From contig NZ_CANOOQ010000001.1 in assembly GCF_947568225.1 (NCBI RefSeq), positions 868,001 through 932,000 of the forward strand: a stretch of DNA of 64,000 nt, in the 5' to 3' direction. Source of the stretch: Faecalispora anaeroviscerum. GTDB taxonomy: Bacteria; Bacillota; Clostridia; Oscillospirales; Acutalibacteraceae. Positions 17,515 to 26,275 of the stretch are shown here, in pieces. A program made the position numbers and the translations under genes. How positions within the stretch are numbered: position 1 is the first letter of the stretch; each line of letters opens with the position of its first letter. Under the pieces are notes generated by a model, which saw only the letters and a list, made by a program, of their open reading frames with translations, had not been told where the DNA came from and searched no databases.

Positions 17515-17991
17515 TTATTTATGGTATTTTCCATTGCTGTTAATCTGAAAGGCGCGGTAAATCTGCTCGCACAGCATCACACGGGCCAGCTGATGGGGAA
17601 ACGTCATCGGTGACATAGAGAGCCGCAGTGCGCTTTTCTCTTTCACCTGATCGGAAAGCCCAAACGAACTGCCGATTACAAAGGTAAACGCACTGGCACC
17701 GCCTACGGCCCGGCGCTCCAGTTCCGCCGCCAGCTGAGGTGAAGAAAGAAGCTTTCCCTCAATGCACAGGGATAGTACAGTTCCCTGTGCAAGGGAAAGC
17801 AGATGTTCTCCTTCTTTTCGCAAGGCAGCCTGAATCTGTGCCTCCGACGGAGCATCTGGCAGGCGTTCCTCCGTAATTTCGGTAATAGAAAAGCGGCAGA
17901 ACGCGCCCAGGCGCTTGGCATATTCCTCACAGGCCGACTGCAGATATTTTTCCTTCAGCTTGCCCACGCACAGTACCTGAATTGTTACCAT
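17515..17991 (-). CDS. rlmH: 23S rRNA pseudouridine1915-N3 methyltransferase RlmH
   Basis: 158 residues, the family size. SPOUT-class knot features: VLCVGKLKEKYL start, the SAM-loop FVIGSSFGLSDQV and a C-terminal LARVMLCEQIYRAFQI...YHK ending. Methylates helix 69 pseudouridine of the large subunit. Notable: the usual GG of the knot loop is GS here. 36 nt downstream of the WalJ-type gene. Confidence 0.95.
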   Translation of the reverse strand: MVTIQVLCVGKLKEKYLQSACEEYAKRLGAFCRFSITEITEERLPDAPSEAQIQAALRKEGEHLLSLAQGTVLSLCIEGKLLSSPQLAAELERRAVGGASAFTFVIGSSFGLSDQVKEKSALRLSMSPMTFPHQLARVMLCEQIYRAFQINSNGKYHK

Positions 17992-18027
17992 AACATCTCC
18001 TGATCAAAAAGGCTCCAAAGCTCATAG

Positions 18028-18822
18028 CTAAAACAACAGAACCTTCCCTGTGTGATTTTCTCTCGACGCCACAGTCAGTTCAAAATCGACCTGCTGCTGC
18101 ATTCCGGCCATTTTCAGTGCGCAGAGAGAGGTTTGATACGCAATATCCGGCGTGTTGTTCTCCGCACTCAGGTGGGCCAATACAAAACGGGTAGTTCCCG
18201 TTTCAGCCAGATGCGGCAGCATGCAGGAACAGACCTCGTTGGATAAGTGCCCTACATCAGACAAAATGCGGCGCTTTAAATAATAAGGATAAGGGCCGTT
18301 TTCCAGCATTCCGACATCGTGGTTCGATTCCAGCACCACCAGGTTGCTGGTTTCCAGTTCACGGCGAACCTGGTCGGATATGTACCCCAAATCTGTTGCA
18401 AGGGTAAACGTTCTGTCATCGCCCGTATGAACCCGGTACCCAAAGCCCTCGGCACAATCGTGCGAAATCGGAAACGGACGAATCATCATTTCGGCGCATT
18501 CCGTCCCGCGCTCCTCCGCTACACAGCAGGTCATTTTCGCGGTAACCTCCCCTGCATCCTCCAGGGCCTGCAAGGTTCCGGCTGATGCGTAAACCGGAAT
18601 ACGGTTCTTTTCAGAAAACACACGCAAGCCTTTCACGTGATCCGAATGCTCGTGCGTAATAAAAATTCCCTTGACGGCCTCCACGGGAATATTGCAGCTT
18701 TCCAGCATCTTTGTGATCTGCCGCGCACTTCGTCCAACATCAATCAGGATTCCCGCATCACGGCTGCCAATATAAAAACTGTTTCCGCTGCTGCCACTGA
18801 ACAGCGGACAAAACCTTGCCAT
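18028..18822 (-). CDS. MBL-fold hydrolase, WalJ/YycJ type
   Basis: 264 residues. Metallo-beta-lactamase fold with zinc motif THEHSDHVKGL (about residues 57-67), SHDCAEGFGY, ATDLGYIS and a late LAHLSAENN His. The family of YycJ/WalJ proteins is often linked to walRK; no walRK genes are here. Start is the ATG at 18822 with GAAGGAG 6 nt upstream, not the TTG at 18843. Located just before rlmH, which is often its neighbour in Firmicutes. Confidence 0.88.
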   Translation of the reverse strand: MARFCPLFSGSSGNSFYIGSRDAGILIDVGRSARQITKMLESCNIPVEAVKGIFITHEHSDHVKGLRVFSEKNRIPVYASAGTLQALEDAGEVTAKMTCCVAEERGTECAEMMIRPFPISHDCAEGFGYRVHTGDDRTFTLATDLGYISDQVRRELETSNLVVLESNHDVGMLENGPYPYYLKRRILSDVGHLSNEVCSCMLPHLAETGTTRFVLAHLSAENNTPDIAYQTSLCALKMAGMQQQVDFELTVASRENHTGKVLLF

Positions 18823-18841
18823 AGCATGCTCCTTCACTGAC

Positions 18842-18882
18842 AAAAACGGTTCAGGCCGGCCATTACTACCGGGACCTGAACC
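18842..18882 (-). terminator. Terminator after murA
   Basis: GGTTCAGG pairs with CCTGAACC; on the minus strand GTTTTTG follows. It lies between murA and the WalJ-type gene. Confidence 0.7.
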
Positions 18883-18902
18883 TTCGTGTTTTTTAATTCG
18901 TT

Positions 18903-20186
18903 TTAAACCGCCTGTGCCACCGAAGGATCCGGAATATGAACTCGTTTAATATCCGCGCCCAAAGCCAAAAGCTTTTCCTCTACATTCTCATAGCCGCGTT
19001 CAATGTGCTGAATGTCCTCCACCTGGCTGACACCGTGTGCGCACAAAGCCGCAATCAGCATCGCAGCGCCCGCGCGAAGATCGGTGGCCCTCACCGGAGC
19101 AGCGTTCAGGTGGTCCACACCCTCAACCACCGCCAGTTTTCCGTCAACGGAAATCTGGGCGCCCATTCGTTTGAGCTCTTCCACATAGCGGAAGCGATTG
19201 TCCCATACACTTTCATTAATAATGCTTGTTCCATGGGCGATGGAAAGTACAACCGCAATCTGCGGCTGCATATCGGTGGGAAAACCCGGGTGGGGCATTG
19301 TTTTAATGTTGCAGCGGTTCAGGGGCTGGTCGCGCCTGATGCGAATGGAATCATCGTATTCCTCAACGCAAACACCCATTTCTTCCAGTTTGGCAGAAAT
19401 GGATTCCAGATGCTTCGGAATCACGTTTTTGATCAGAACGTCACCACCGGTAGCGGCGGCTGCAGCCATATACGTTCCAGCCTCAATTTGATCCGGAATA
19501 ATGGAATAGGTTGTCCCCTTGAGATGCTCAACACCATAGATTTTGATTACATCGGTACCTGCACCGCGGACATCCGCCCCCATCGAGTTCAAAAAGTTTG
19601 CTAGATCGACAATATGAGGCTCCTTGGCTGCGTTTTCAATAATCGTCGTACCCTTGGCCCGTACGGCCGCCAACATTATATTGACCGTCGCACCGACCGA
19701 AACTACGTCCATGTAAATATTGTTGCCAACAAGCTCCTTTGCGGTAACGTCTACCATGCCGCCTTCCAGTGTATAGGTTGCACCGAGTGCCGCAAAGCCC
19801 TTTAAATGCTGGTCGATCGGGCGTACGCCAAAATCGCAGCCGCCGGGCATGCTGACTACCGCGTGGCGGAACCGGCCAAGCAGAGCGCCCAGCAAGTAAT
19901 ACGAGCCGCGAATGTGCCTGGCCAGCTCATACGAAGCCACACAGGTATGAATCGGCCTTGGATCGATCTCAATGGTAGAGGAATTAATCTTTCTGATCTT
20001 CGCCCCCATATCGTACAAAATACGGGTAATTGCTGTAACATCAGTTATATTAGGAATGTTTTCAATTCTGCAAATATCATCCGCCATAATAGCAGCCGGA
20101 ATAATGGCAATAGCAGCGTTCTTAGCGCCACTGACGATCACTTCACCGGTCAGCCGATTGCCACCGGTAATCACATATTTGTCCAA
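18903..20186 (-). CDS. murA: UDP-N-acetylglucosamine 1-carboxyvinyltransferase
   Basis: 427 residues. First committed step of peptidoglycan synthesis: transfers enolpyruvate to UDP-GlcNAc. Catalytic Lys in SGAKNAA (about 22), the fosfomycin-target Cys in MPGGCDFGVRPIDQH (about 118) and the Arg/Asp core are present. Start: a TTG at 20186 gives the family-typical MDKYVITGGNRL with TTGGAG 9 nt ahead; an earlier TTG at 20201 overlaps that site. No convincing promoter was found in the AT-rich region upstream. Confidence 0.96.
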   Translation of the reverse strand: MDKYVITGGNRLTGEVIVSGAKNAAIAIIPAAIMADDICRIENIPNITDVTAITRILYDMGAKIRKINSSTIEIDPRPIHTCVASYELARHIRGSYYLLGALLGRFRHAVVSMPGGCDFGVRPIDQHLKGFAALGATYTLEGGMVDVTAKELVGNNIYMDVVSVGATVNIMLAAVRAKGTTIIENAAKEPHIVDLANFLNSMGADVRGAGTDVIKIYGVEHLKGTTYSIIPDQIEAGTYMAAAAATGGDVLIKNVIPKHLESISAKLEEMGVCVEEYDDSIRIRRDQPLNRCNIKTMPHPGFPTDMQPQIAVVLSIAHGTSIINESVWDNRFRYVEELKRMGAQISVDGKLAVVEGVDHLNAAPVRATDLRAGAAMLIAALCAHGVSQVEDIQHIERGYENVEEKLLALGADIKRVHIPDPSVAQAV

Positions 20187-20493
20187 TGCGGCACGCTCCA
20201 ATCATTATAATAACAGGTAGTATTGTCATGAAATTCAAAAGATAATAAGAATATTATAAAAACAAAAAATTGTCGGTAAAATTCAATTGAAATATCGTTT
20301 CTAAAACAAGAGAAAACCATAACATTTTGTCAAAAAAAGAAGCTCAAGAAGTTTCTTTCAACGCTATTTTGTACTTCTAAGATGATAATACACCAAGGAA
20401 AAAAAGTCAATAAAATCCCTAAATTTATCGCTTTAGAGCAAAGAAATAAAAAAAGCATTTCGTTTTTATGCGAAATGCTTTTTTTGCTACTCA
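20187..20493. other. AT-rich intergenic region between the M23 gene and murA
   Basis: About 300 nt of strongly AT-rich sequence. It holds the terminator of the M23 peptidase gene at 20448-20486 and must hold the murA promoter; isolated TATAAT-like and TTGACA words occur but none pairs at proper spacing. Nothing coding was found. Confidence 0.6.
20448..20486 (-). terminator. Terminator after the M23 peptidase gene
   Basis: AAAAGCATTTCG pairs with CGAAATGCTTTT; runs of T/A on both sides make it potentially bidirectional. Confidence 0.85.
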
Positions 20494-22188
20494 TCAGCGG
20501 CTCACATACAGCAAAGGATTTATTTTTTGGCCGTTTTTAATCACCTCAAAATGCAGATGTGCGCCGGTAGAATCTCCCGTGCTGCCGATCATCGCAATAG
20601 GCTGACCCTTTGAAACCCTTTGCCCGGAGGAAACCAGAATCTTGCTGGTGTGACCGTACAGAGTGGAGATCCCGTTGCCGTGATTAATTTGCAAGTGATA
20701 CCCATACCCGCTGGAGCTGTATTTTACATATGTGACCACGCCGCCGTCTGCCGCTACAATTGTCTTACCATAGGAGTTGCCGCCGGAAATATCAATACCG
20801 GTGTGCATTCTTCCCCATCGATAAGCAAAGTAGCTGGTAATATTGCGGATGGAAGGCACAGGCCACATCAGAGACCCACTGCTCTCACCCGCCCCACTGT
20901 ACTGCGGGCGCTTCTTCGTACCGGTTACGATTTTTTTATCCACCGCCTCGGTTACAACACGCTTGCTGAGCGTTGTACGTGAGGTTTCAATTCCGTTAAC
21001 ATAGGTGACCTCTTCGGTAATTTCCTGAACACCGTCCTGGCCCTGCGTTACGATTTTGGAATAATCGGTATACTGGCTGTCATCCTTCTCCGTAACCGTT
21101 TTATAAGGCAAAGAGGTTGTCCGTATTTCTTTTTTGACCACCTTCACGTGCAACAGAGTCTGCGGAGTCTGCACATTAAGCTGCATGCCAATTTTTAAAT
21201 GATCACCAAGCTGATTGTTATTCAGGCGATTGAGTTCCGATAACGTAAGATTGTACTGCCGTGCAATAGAGGTAGCGGTATCTCCATCCTTTACCGTGTA
21301 TAGCGCCAGAGCCTGCTCAGAGCCTGTCAGTTTTTGAGCCATGCTCTCCGCATTGACAATACTGGCGGTTGGGAACAAGCCGTTGATGGTTTCCACATCC
21401 TCGGCAAAAGAAGCCTTGGCCGATTGATCGCCGGATTTAGCGGTATTGAGAATGTTTTGAAGAAGATACGTCATATCCGCGCTGCTTTTCACCGCACCAA
21501 TTAATTCACCGTCAACATAGAGCCCGCTGCCCTCTTCAATGATTCCATTAGATTGCTGAATCAGGCGGTCACACAGTGTGCTGGCTGCATAAAATCTGCC
21601 GCTGTCCATCGCGGTGAGGATAAACGTCGGCGTAATTTTTAAATTGGCAGCAGTCACAGTGCTGTACACCATGCGCTGATTCACCATTTCTGTCGCCTTT
21701 TCAAACACAGATTCGTCTTTGATGGTCGCAAGCTGTTTTCCGTCATAGCTCAGCACCAGACCGTAATCCTGATGGTTCCAATAGCTGATGGTGCCCAGCA
21801 GCAAAAATACCGAAAAAACCGGTGCCGCAATGTTTAGCACCGACATAACGAATTTTTTGCGGATTACAAAATGAAGACCTACGTGCTGCAACCGCCCGAC
21901 CGCGCCCTGCAGCGTCAATCCTTTGGAAAGCTCTTTTAAATGCTCCCCATCTTTACGAAAATTATCCAGAAACAGGCGGATTTCTCTTTTCAGCCTGATC
22001 AGCTGCTTGCCAATGGTTTTCGCATAAATCAGCCCGGCCAGCTCAACGGCGGGAGTAATAAAACGGACAAAACGTCTGCGCAGTCTTTTTAAAATCCGGA
22101 CAGACTGAATCCCGGTGATATATATCATACGGCAGCCTGCGGCGACGTAACCCTGTATCGAAATTCGATGAAGGGATAATTGTTGCAT
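20494..22188 (-). CDS. Membrane-anchored M23 endopeptidase with LysM and G5 domains
   Basis: 564 residues. A long, very basic N-terminal part (1-~112) precedes a transmembrane helix (about 114-138, NIAAPVFSVFLLLGTISYW). Outside follow a variable region, a LysM (about 298-345, YTVKDGDTATSIARQYNL), a G5 domain (about 350-425) and a C-terminal M23 metalloprotease with HTGIDI, GYGYHLQINHGNG and HLHFEV zinc/catalytic motifs (about 466-560). It should cut peptidoglycan cross-links or act as a cell-wall regulator at the membrane. The basic cytoplasmic head is longer than usual. Own promoter and terminator. Confidence 0.9.
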   Translation of the reverse strand: MQQLSLHRISIQGYVAAGCRMIYITGIQSVRILKRLRRRFVRFITPAVELAGLIYAKTIGKQLIRLKREIRLFLDNFRKDGEHLKELSKGLTLQGAVGRLQHVGLHFVIRKKFVMSVLNIAAPVFSVFLLLGTISYWNHQDYGLVLSYDGKQLATIKDESVFEKATEMVNQRMVYSTVTAANLKITPTFILTAMDSGRFYAASTLCDRLIQQSNGIIEEGSGLYVDGELIGAVKSSADMTYLLQNILNTAKSGDQSAKASFAEDVETINGLFPTASIVNAESMAQKLTGSEQALALYTVKDGDTATSIARQYNLTLSELNRLNNNQLGDHLKIGMQLNVQTPQTLLHVKVVKKEIRTTSLPYKTVTEKDDSQYTDYSKIVTQGQDGVQEITEEVTYVNGIETSRTTLSKRVVTEAVDKKIVTGTKKRPQYSGAGESSGSLMWPVPSIRNITSYFAYRWGRMHTGIDISGGNSYGKTIVAADGGVVTYVKYSSSGYGYHLQINHGNGISTLYGHTSKILVSSGQRVSKGQPIAMIGSTGDSTGAHLHFEVIKNGQKINPLLYVSR

Positions 22189-22248
22189 TGCGTCAGTCCC
22201 TTCCTTTCGCGCAAGGAAATTGGTTACAAGTTTGTAATGAACTCTTAT

Positions 22249-22277
22249 ATGATAATATAAAAATTAAAAATATGCAA
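22249..22277 (-). promoter_or_regulatory. Sigma-A promoter of the M23 peptidase gene
   Basis: -35 TTGCAT (22272-22277), 17-bp spacer, -10 TATCAT (22249-22254), with a TTACAA-GT-TTGTAA palindrome at 22224-22237 just downstream. Confidence 0.65.
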
Positions 22278-22341
22278 CCTTTTGGAAGGATTTTACAATT
22301 TGGTAAATTATTATAGACGATACAGGCGAAAGCCAAGAGCT

Positions 22342-22800
22342 TCAAACCGGATAACTCAGCTTTTGCTCGCTCCAACCCGCAATCACCGGCAGAAAAGCGG
22401 CGGCTTCCCCTTTGGCTTCTTCCAGATCGTGTTCCAGATAGTTGCCGCACTCGATGGAGGTACAGCCGGGAACTTCGCCGGAAAAATCTGCAATTCTTGC
22501 AAAAACATCCTGAATCAGGGCAATAGCATCGGAGTGCTTCAAATTCCTGACAAGAAAGTAAAATCCGGTGCGGCAGCCCATCGGCCCAAAGTAGATAATC
22601 TGATCACGGAACGTTGAGTTGCGGGCCATTGTCGCGAACAGGTGCTCGATGGTGTGCATGGCCGGGTTCGATAAAAACGGCGGCACATTCGGCTTTCTCA
22701 TGCGTATATCGTATGTGGTAATATCTCCATCCACACGGGAAAGATAAATTCCCGGAGTCAAAATATCGTGATTGATCTGAAAGCTTGCAATTTTATCCAT
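22342..22800 (-). CDS. luxS: S-ribosylhomocysteine lyase
   Basis: 152 residues. Metal site HxxEH in MHTIEHLFA (about 54-58) and the GCTSIECGNY Cys cluster (about 122-131) supplying the third metal ligand are intact. Splits S-ribosylhomocysteine to homocysteine and the AI-2 precursor DPD, part of the activated methyl cycle. Stands alone among unrelated genes; its promoter is not clear. Confidence 0.96.
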   Translation of the reverse strand: MDKIASFQINHDILTPGIYLSRVDGDITTYDIRMRKPNVPPFLSNPAMHTIEHLFATMARNSTFRDQIIYFGPMGCRTGFYFLVRNLKHSDAIALIQDVFARIADFSGEVPGCTSIECGNYLEHDLEEAKGEAAAFLPVIAGWSEQKLSYPV

Positions 22801-22911
22801 ATTAAATCCCTCGTATCAGTAGAATTCAGTTTTAGGGCTTGTCCTTTTGCAAAAAGAATTAAATTATTTTTCTATTCTACCGTTTTCCCGCATTCTTTGC
22901 AAGTATCCCTT

Positions 22912-23328
22912 TTACCGCAGCCGATAATACGGCTTTTCTTCGCCAAAAAACCAATAGCGAATCCAGTCGTCCAACACAATCCCAACGCTGGACAACAGAA
23001 ACCAGATCACGCTGGATTGCAGGCTGATCTGCCCCAGCAGCTGAAAGCGCAGCTTGGAATAATCCCACACCTGCCACCCCAGCCATAGATTGACGATACA
23101 GCCGGTCAGGAATTCCAGTGCGGTGATCATCAGGGCCGAAATCAGCATTTGAAGCAGCAGCGGCATGTCCCAGGAAACTACTTCATTGATCAATCCACAC
23201 AAAACAAAGCACAGCCCGCCGAGCAAAAACATGCTCCAATGTGAATACCCTCTCCACAACACCTCAAGCCAAAAATAGATCAGTCCGCCGACCAGAAAAA
23301 GTAATATGCCTTTCCCGAACGCTTTCAT
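22912..23328 (-). CDS. CmpB-like membrane protein (putative ABC transporter permease family)
   Basis: 138 residues, four predicted transmembrane helices, with the conserved GLIYFWLEVLWRGYSHWSMF start and LEFLTGCIVNLWLGWQVWDYS centre of the CmpB-type family found in Clostridia. Despite the database name there is no ATPase partner next to it and transport has not been shown here. Start: GGGGGG lies 6 nt before the ATG at 23328; the reading frame stays open further upstream without a ribosome site. Confidence 0.75.
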   Translation of the reverse strand: MKAFGKGILLFLVGGLIYFWLEVLWRGYSHWSMFLLGGLCFVLCGLINEVVSWDMPLLLQMLISALMITALEFLTGCIVNLWLGWQVWDYSKLRFQLLGQISLQSSVIWFLLSSVGIVLDDWIRYWFFGEEKPYYRLR

Positions 23329-23450
23329 CAGAATCCCCCCTGCCCAGATATATTCCGCGCCGCGCGGCAATATGAAAACGTGGCAAAGGAATATTCAAGG
23401 GAGAAATTGGAAAGTCTACCTGATAGATGAACTTTTTAGGAGGCGATGAA

Positions 23451-23612
23451 ATGTTTCAGTCAGAGAATCAGGAAATGAACAGCTACTTTGCTTCTCTTCC
23501 CCGCTTTATTCAGGAATCCATCAATCAGTCCAGCCTAGAGATTCACACAATCGAAGAGCTGAAAGCAATTGCCTGCAATCTGCAGACGAAAGAAAAGCCG
23601 CAGAATTTCTGA
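23451..23612 (+). CDS. Small conserved-looking protein, unknown function
   Basis: 53 residues on the plus strand, against the local minus-strand trend. A perfect AGGAGG is 7 nt before the ATG at 23451. The sequence has a NSYFASLPRFIQESI helix followed by SLEIHTIEELKAIACNL, i.e. two amphipathic helices, and no membrane segment or Cys pair. I do not recognise it with certainty. A hairpin TTTTCCC/GGGAAAA follows at about 23635-23660. Function unknown. Confidence 0.7.
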   Translation: MFQSENQEMNSYFASLPRFIQESINQSSLEIHTIEELKAIACNLQTKEKPQNF

Positions 23613-23740
23613 TGTACATGAAAACGGGCAATCCTTTTTCCCGCTATCGATATGGGAAAACGGAACCAAAAATTTCTTTTAACTCTTAAAGTAAAACTGC
23701 CGTCTTTTTTCCGAGAGGGAAAACCGCAAAGTGAAATGAT

Positions 23741-23787
23741 GAAACAGAAGCGCCCGGCAAACTGTGTTTGCCGGGCGCTTCTGTTTC
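23741..23787. terminator. Perfect 22-bp inverted repeat, bidirectional terminator
   Basis: Arms 23741-23762 and 23766-23787 are exact reverse complements (GC-rich GAAGCGCCCGGCAAAC core) with a 3-nt TGT loop. It lies 11 nt beyond the stop of the ABC ATPase gene on minus and also downstream of the small plus-strand gene. T tracts are short. Confidence 0.75.
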
Positions 23788-23797
23788 GAGCATCTAT

Positions 23798-24538
23798 TTA
23801 CAGAATTTTTGAAAGAAAATCCTGAAGTCTTGCGTGCTTTGGCGCGGCGAAAAACTCCTGAGGAGGAGCTTCCTCCAGTACCTGGCCCTGATCCATAAAC
23901 AAAATCCGGGTGCCAACCTCTCTGGCAAAGCCCATCTCGTGGGTAACCACAATCATCGTCATCCCCTCTTCAGCCAGCTGCTTCATCACCTGAAGAACTT
24001 CGCCAACCATTTCGGGGTCCAGCGCGGAGGTAGGCTCATCAAACAGCATTACCTTCGGCTCCATCGCCAGCGAACGTACAATGGCGATGCGCTGCTTCTG
24101 CCCACCCGAAAGCTGGGCAGGATACGCTTGTGCCTTATCAGCCAGGCCGACTCTTTCCAGAAGCTGCATGGCGGACTGCTCCGCCTCTTCCTGTGTTTTC
24201 AGCTTCAGAGAAGTCGGGGCAAGCGTGATATTCTCTAAAATGGTCAAATGCGGAAACAGATTGAAGTGCTGAAACACCATCCCCATCTTTTGGCGCAGAA
24301 GGTTAATGTTGCATTTGGGACTGGTGATTTCCTCATCCTCAAACCAGATTTCACCGGAGGTCGGCTGCTCTAAAAGGTTCAGGCAGCGCAGAAAGGTGCT
24401 TTTTCCTGAGCCGGACGGCCCGACAATGACCACCTTTTCTCCCTTTTCAATCGTTTGGCTGATTCCCTTGAGAACGAAAAGATCTCCACGGGAAGTATGA
24501 AATGTCTTTTCCAGATTTTTAACGGATATCACTTGCAC
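23798..24538 (-). CDS. Amino-acid ABC transporter, ATP-binding subunit
   Basis: 246 residues of the polar-amino-acid (PAAT) ATPase family. Walker A GPSGSGKSTFLR (about 39), Q-loop MVFQHFNLFPHLT, signature LSGGQKQRIA, Walker B VMLFDEPTSALDPE and switch His in VVTHEMGF. Overlaps the permease gene by 20 nt; third gene of binding protein-permease-ATPase. Substrate cannot be read from the sequence; Arg, Gln or cystine are all plausible. Confidence 0.95.
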   Translation of the reverse strand: MQVISVKNLEKTFHTSRGDLFVLKGISQTIEKGEKVVIVGPSGSGKSTFLRCLNLLEQPTSGEIWFEDEEITSPKCNINLLRQKMGMVFQHFNLFPHLTILENITLAPTSLKLKTQEEAEQSAMQLLERVGLADKAQAYPAQLSGGQKQRIAIVRSLAMEPKVMLFDEPTSALDPEMVGEVLQVMKQLAEEGMTMIVVTHEMGFAREVGTRILFMDQGQVLEEAPPQEFFAAPKHARLQDFLSKIL

Positions 24539-25277
24539 TGAGCCTCCTTTCCAGCAGGGTAAGGCATCTGGTCAGAATCATGACGATCAACAAATAAACT
24601 GCGGCAACCGTTAAAAGCGGCGTATACGCATCGTAGGTAATGCTGCGAATCACATCGCCGCCCTTGGTCAGATCCTGCACACCGATATAACCGGCAACAG
24701 AGGTCTCCTTGAGCAGAGAAATAAATTCATTAAAGATGGCCGGAGCCACATTTTTCAGCGCCTGCGGGAACACGATTTTGATCATCGTCGTCTTTTGATT
24801 AAGCCCAAGAGAGCGGCCCGCCTCGATTTGTCCCTTGTCCACAGACTGAATTCCGCTGCGGATAACCTCGGCCACATACGCACCGGAATTAATGCCGAAC
24901 GCGATGACGGCCGCAACCATTTTATCGGCAGACTGGTAAATCACGTAATACGTGATCAAAAGCTGAACTACAACAGGTGTTCCGCGGATCACCGTCAGAT
25001 AGATACTGCAAATCGTATTCAAAAAGCGAAATTTCTTTTTATCATTATTATGAGAAACGCGGATTAGGGCAACCAACGTGCCCAGTACAATACCAATGAT
25101 CACCGCAAACAGGGTGATCAGCAACGTGTTTCCCAAGCCAGAAACCAAATATTTATACCGGCTTTTCTCTATAAAGGCATCATAGAAATGCTGCCCCAGA
25201 TTCATGTACATATCTTGAAAGAAACGCCCAATATCAAAACCGGACAAATATTGCGGGTTGAAAATCAGATTCCCCAT
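24519..25277 (-). CDS. Amino-acid ABC transporter, permease subunit
   Basis: 252 residues, HisM/GlnP type. Five or so transmembrane segments, an N-terminal amphipathic part before GLGNTLLITLFAVIIG, and the coupling EAA loop EAGRSLGLNQKTTMIKIVFPQAL (about 150-172). One homodimerising permease serves the transporter since only a single permease gene is present. An intercistronic hairpin at 25314-25337 precedes it. Confidence 0.95.
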   Translation of the reverse strand: MGNLIFNPQYLSGFDIGRFFQDMYMNLGQHFYDAFIEKSRYKYLVSGLGNTLLITLFAVIIGIVLGTLVALIRVSHNNDKKKFRFLNTICSIYLTVIRGTPVVVQLLITYYVIYQSADKMVAAVIAFGINSGAYVAEVIRSGIQSVDKGQIEAGRSLGLNQKTTMIKIVFPQALKNVAPAIFNEFISLLKETSVAGYIGVQDLTKGGDVIRSITYDAYTPLLTVAAVYLLIVMILTRCLTLLERRLSASDIR

Positions 25278-25313
25278 AGCAACCTCCTTAAATAGGACTG
25301 AAAAGGCAAAGGA

Positions 25314-25337
25314 GGGCAGCGGGGAATCCCGCTACCC
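25314..25337 (-). other. Intercistronic hairpin in the ABC transporter operon
   Basis: GGGTAGCGGG pairs with CCCGCTGCCC around a 4-nt loop in the 86-nt gap between the binding-protein and permease genes. Such hairpins commonly protect the upstream message and explain higher binding-protein output. Confidence 0.6.
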
Positions 25338-25363
25338 AGCCCGAAAATGACAGAAATTCTGTA

Positions 25364-26197
25364 TTATTCCTGTGCCAGATATTTATCACAGATTTTCTGC
25401 AAATCTCCGCTGTCCTTCAACTCTTTCAGAGTCTGGTTGATCAGTTCGGTCAGCTCGGTATTACCCTTTTTCACAGCAATGGCATACTGCTCATTAGTCA
25501 GCATATCATCGAGCTTTGCAATTTTGTCGCTGTTCTTCTCAACGAATTTCTCAGCCGGGAAATTATCGATAACAACCGCATCAATTCTGCCGGCAATCAG
25601 ATCGGAAACAGCATCCATCCCCTTGTTGTAACGCTCAACAGAGCCTACCTTGATTTTGCTGGTGCCGTCTTCGTTGGTGCAATATTTATCACCTGTGGTA
25701 CCAGTCTGAACGCCAACCTTCTTGCCGTCCAGATCTTGGGGCTGCTTAATTTCTCCGCCCTTTTTCACGATGATCGCCTGGCCCGCGTCAAAATAGCTGT
25801 CGGAAAAATCAACGTTCTTTCTTCTCTCGTCATCAGCCGTCATACCAGCCGCAACAAAATCCGCCTTACCGGAGGTGATTTCCGGAATCAGGGAATCGAA
25901 AGCAACATCGTTTACTTTCAGTTGAACGCCAAGCTTCTCGGCGATTTTCTTAGAAATTTCAATATCAATGCCCACTACATCATCGCCATCTTTGTATTCA
26001 AATGGCTCAAATTCCGCATTGGTAGACATAGTGATAAATCCGTTTTTCTTGATGGTATCCAGAGTGCTGGTGCTGGCACCGGCGTTGCTGGAATCAGACG
26101 CCGCCCCACTGGAGGCTCCACCGCCATTGCAGGCGGACATGGACAACATGGCTGCGGCTGCAAGACAAACCGCTAAAAACTTAACTGATTTTTTCAT
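25364..26197 (-). CDS. Amino-acid ABC transporter, substrate-binding lipoprotein
   Basis: 277 residues. Lipoprotein signal peptide ending in the lipobox SMSAC (Cys 23), a Ser/Gly/Ala linker, then a type 3 solute-binding fold: GFITMSTNAEFEPFEY, VGIDIEISKKIAEKLG, DFVAAGMTADDERRKNVDFSDSY (split over two segments) and KVGVQTGTTGD. First gene of the transporter operon, 62 nt downstream of a promoter whose spacer carries an ArgR-like box. Confidence 0.95.
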   Translation of the reverse strand: MKKSVKFLAVCLAAAAMLSMSACNGGGASSGAASDSSNAGASTSTLDTIKKNGFITMSTNAEFEPFEYKDGDDVVGIDIEISKKIAEKLGVQLKVNDVAFDSLIPEITSGKADFVAAGMTADDERRKNVDFSDSYFDAGQAIIVKKGGEIKQPQDLDGKKVGVQTGTTGDKYCTNEDGTSKIKVGSVERYNKGMDAVSDLIAGRIDAVVIDNFPAEKFVEKNSDKIAKLDDMLTNEQYAIAVKKGNTELTELINQTLKELKDSGDLQKICDKYLAQE

Positions 26198-26247
26198 GGT
26201 TCCATCCCTCTTCTATTCAATCTCATTTTTCTCACAGAACTAAAATA

Positions 26248-26275
26248 TGAATGTATTATATCGCATAATTATACA
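26248..26275 (-). promoter_or_regulatory. Two ARG-box-like sites over the transporter promoter
   Basis: TGTATAATTATGCG (26262-26275, minus strand) matches 11 of 14 positions of the ArgR half-site pair TGAAT-4-ATTCA and sits between -35 and -10; a weaker TGAATGTATTATAT (26248-26261, plus strand) abuts it. ArgR control of an arginine-type transporter is an inference. Confidence 0.35.

Noticed and set aside
22224..22237. TTACAAGTTTGTAA as a WalR site for the M23 peptidase gene
   Set aside because: WalR boxes are direct repeats of TGTWAH; this is an inverted repeat, so it does not fit.
22829..22842. 14-mer GTTTTAGGGCTTGT shared with 43203-43216, thought of as an IS remnant end
   Set aside because: A few such 14-mer matches are expected by chance in 64 kb; similarity stops at the edges and no terminal repeat or transposase is near.
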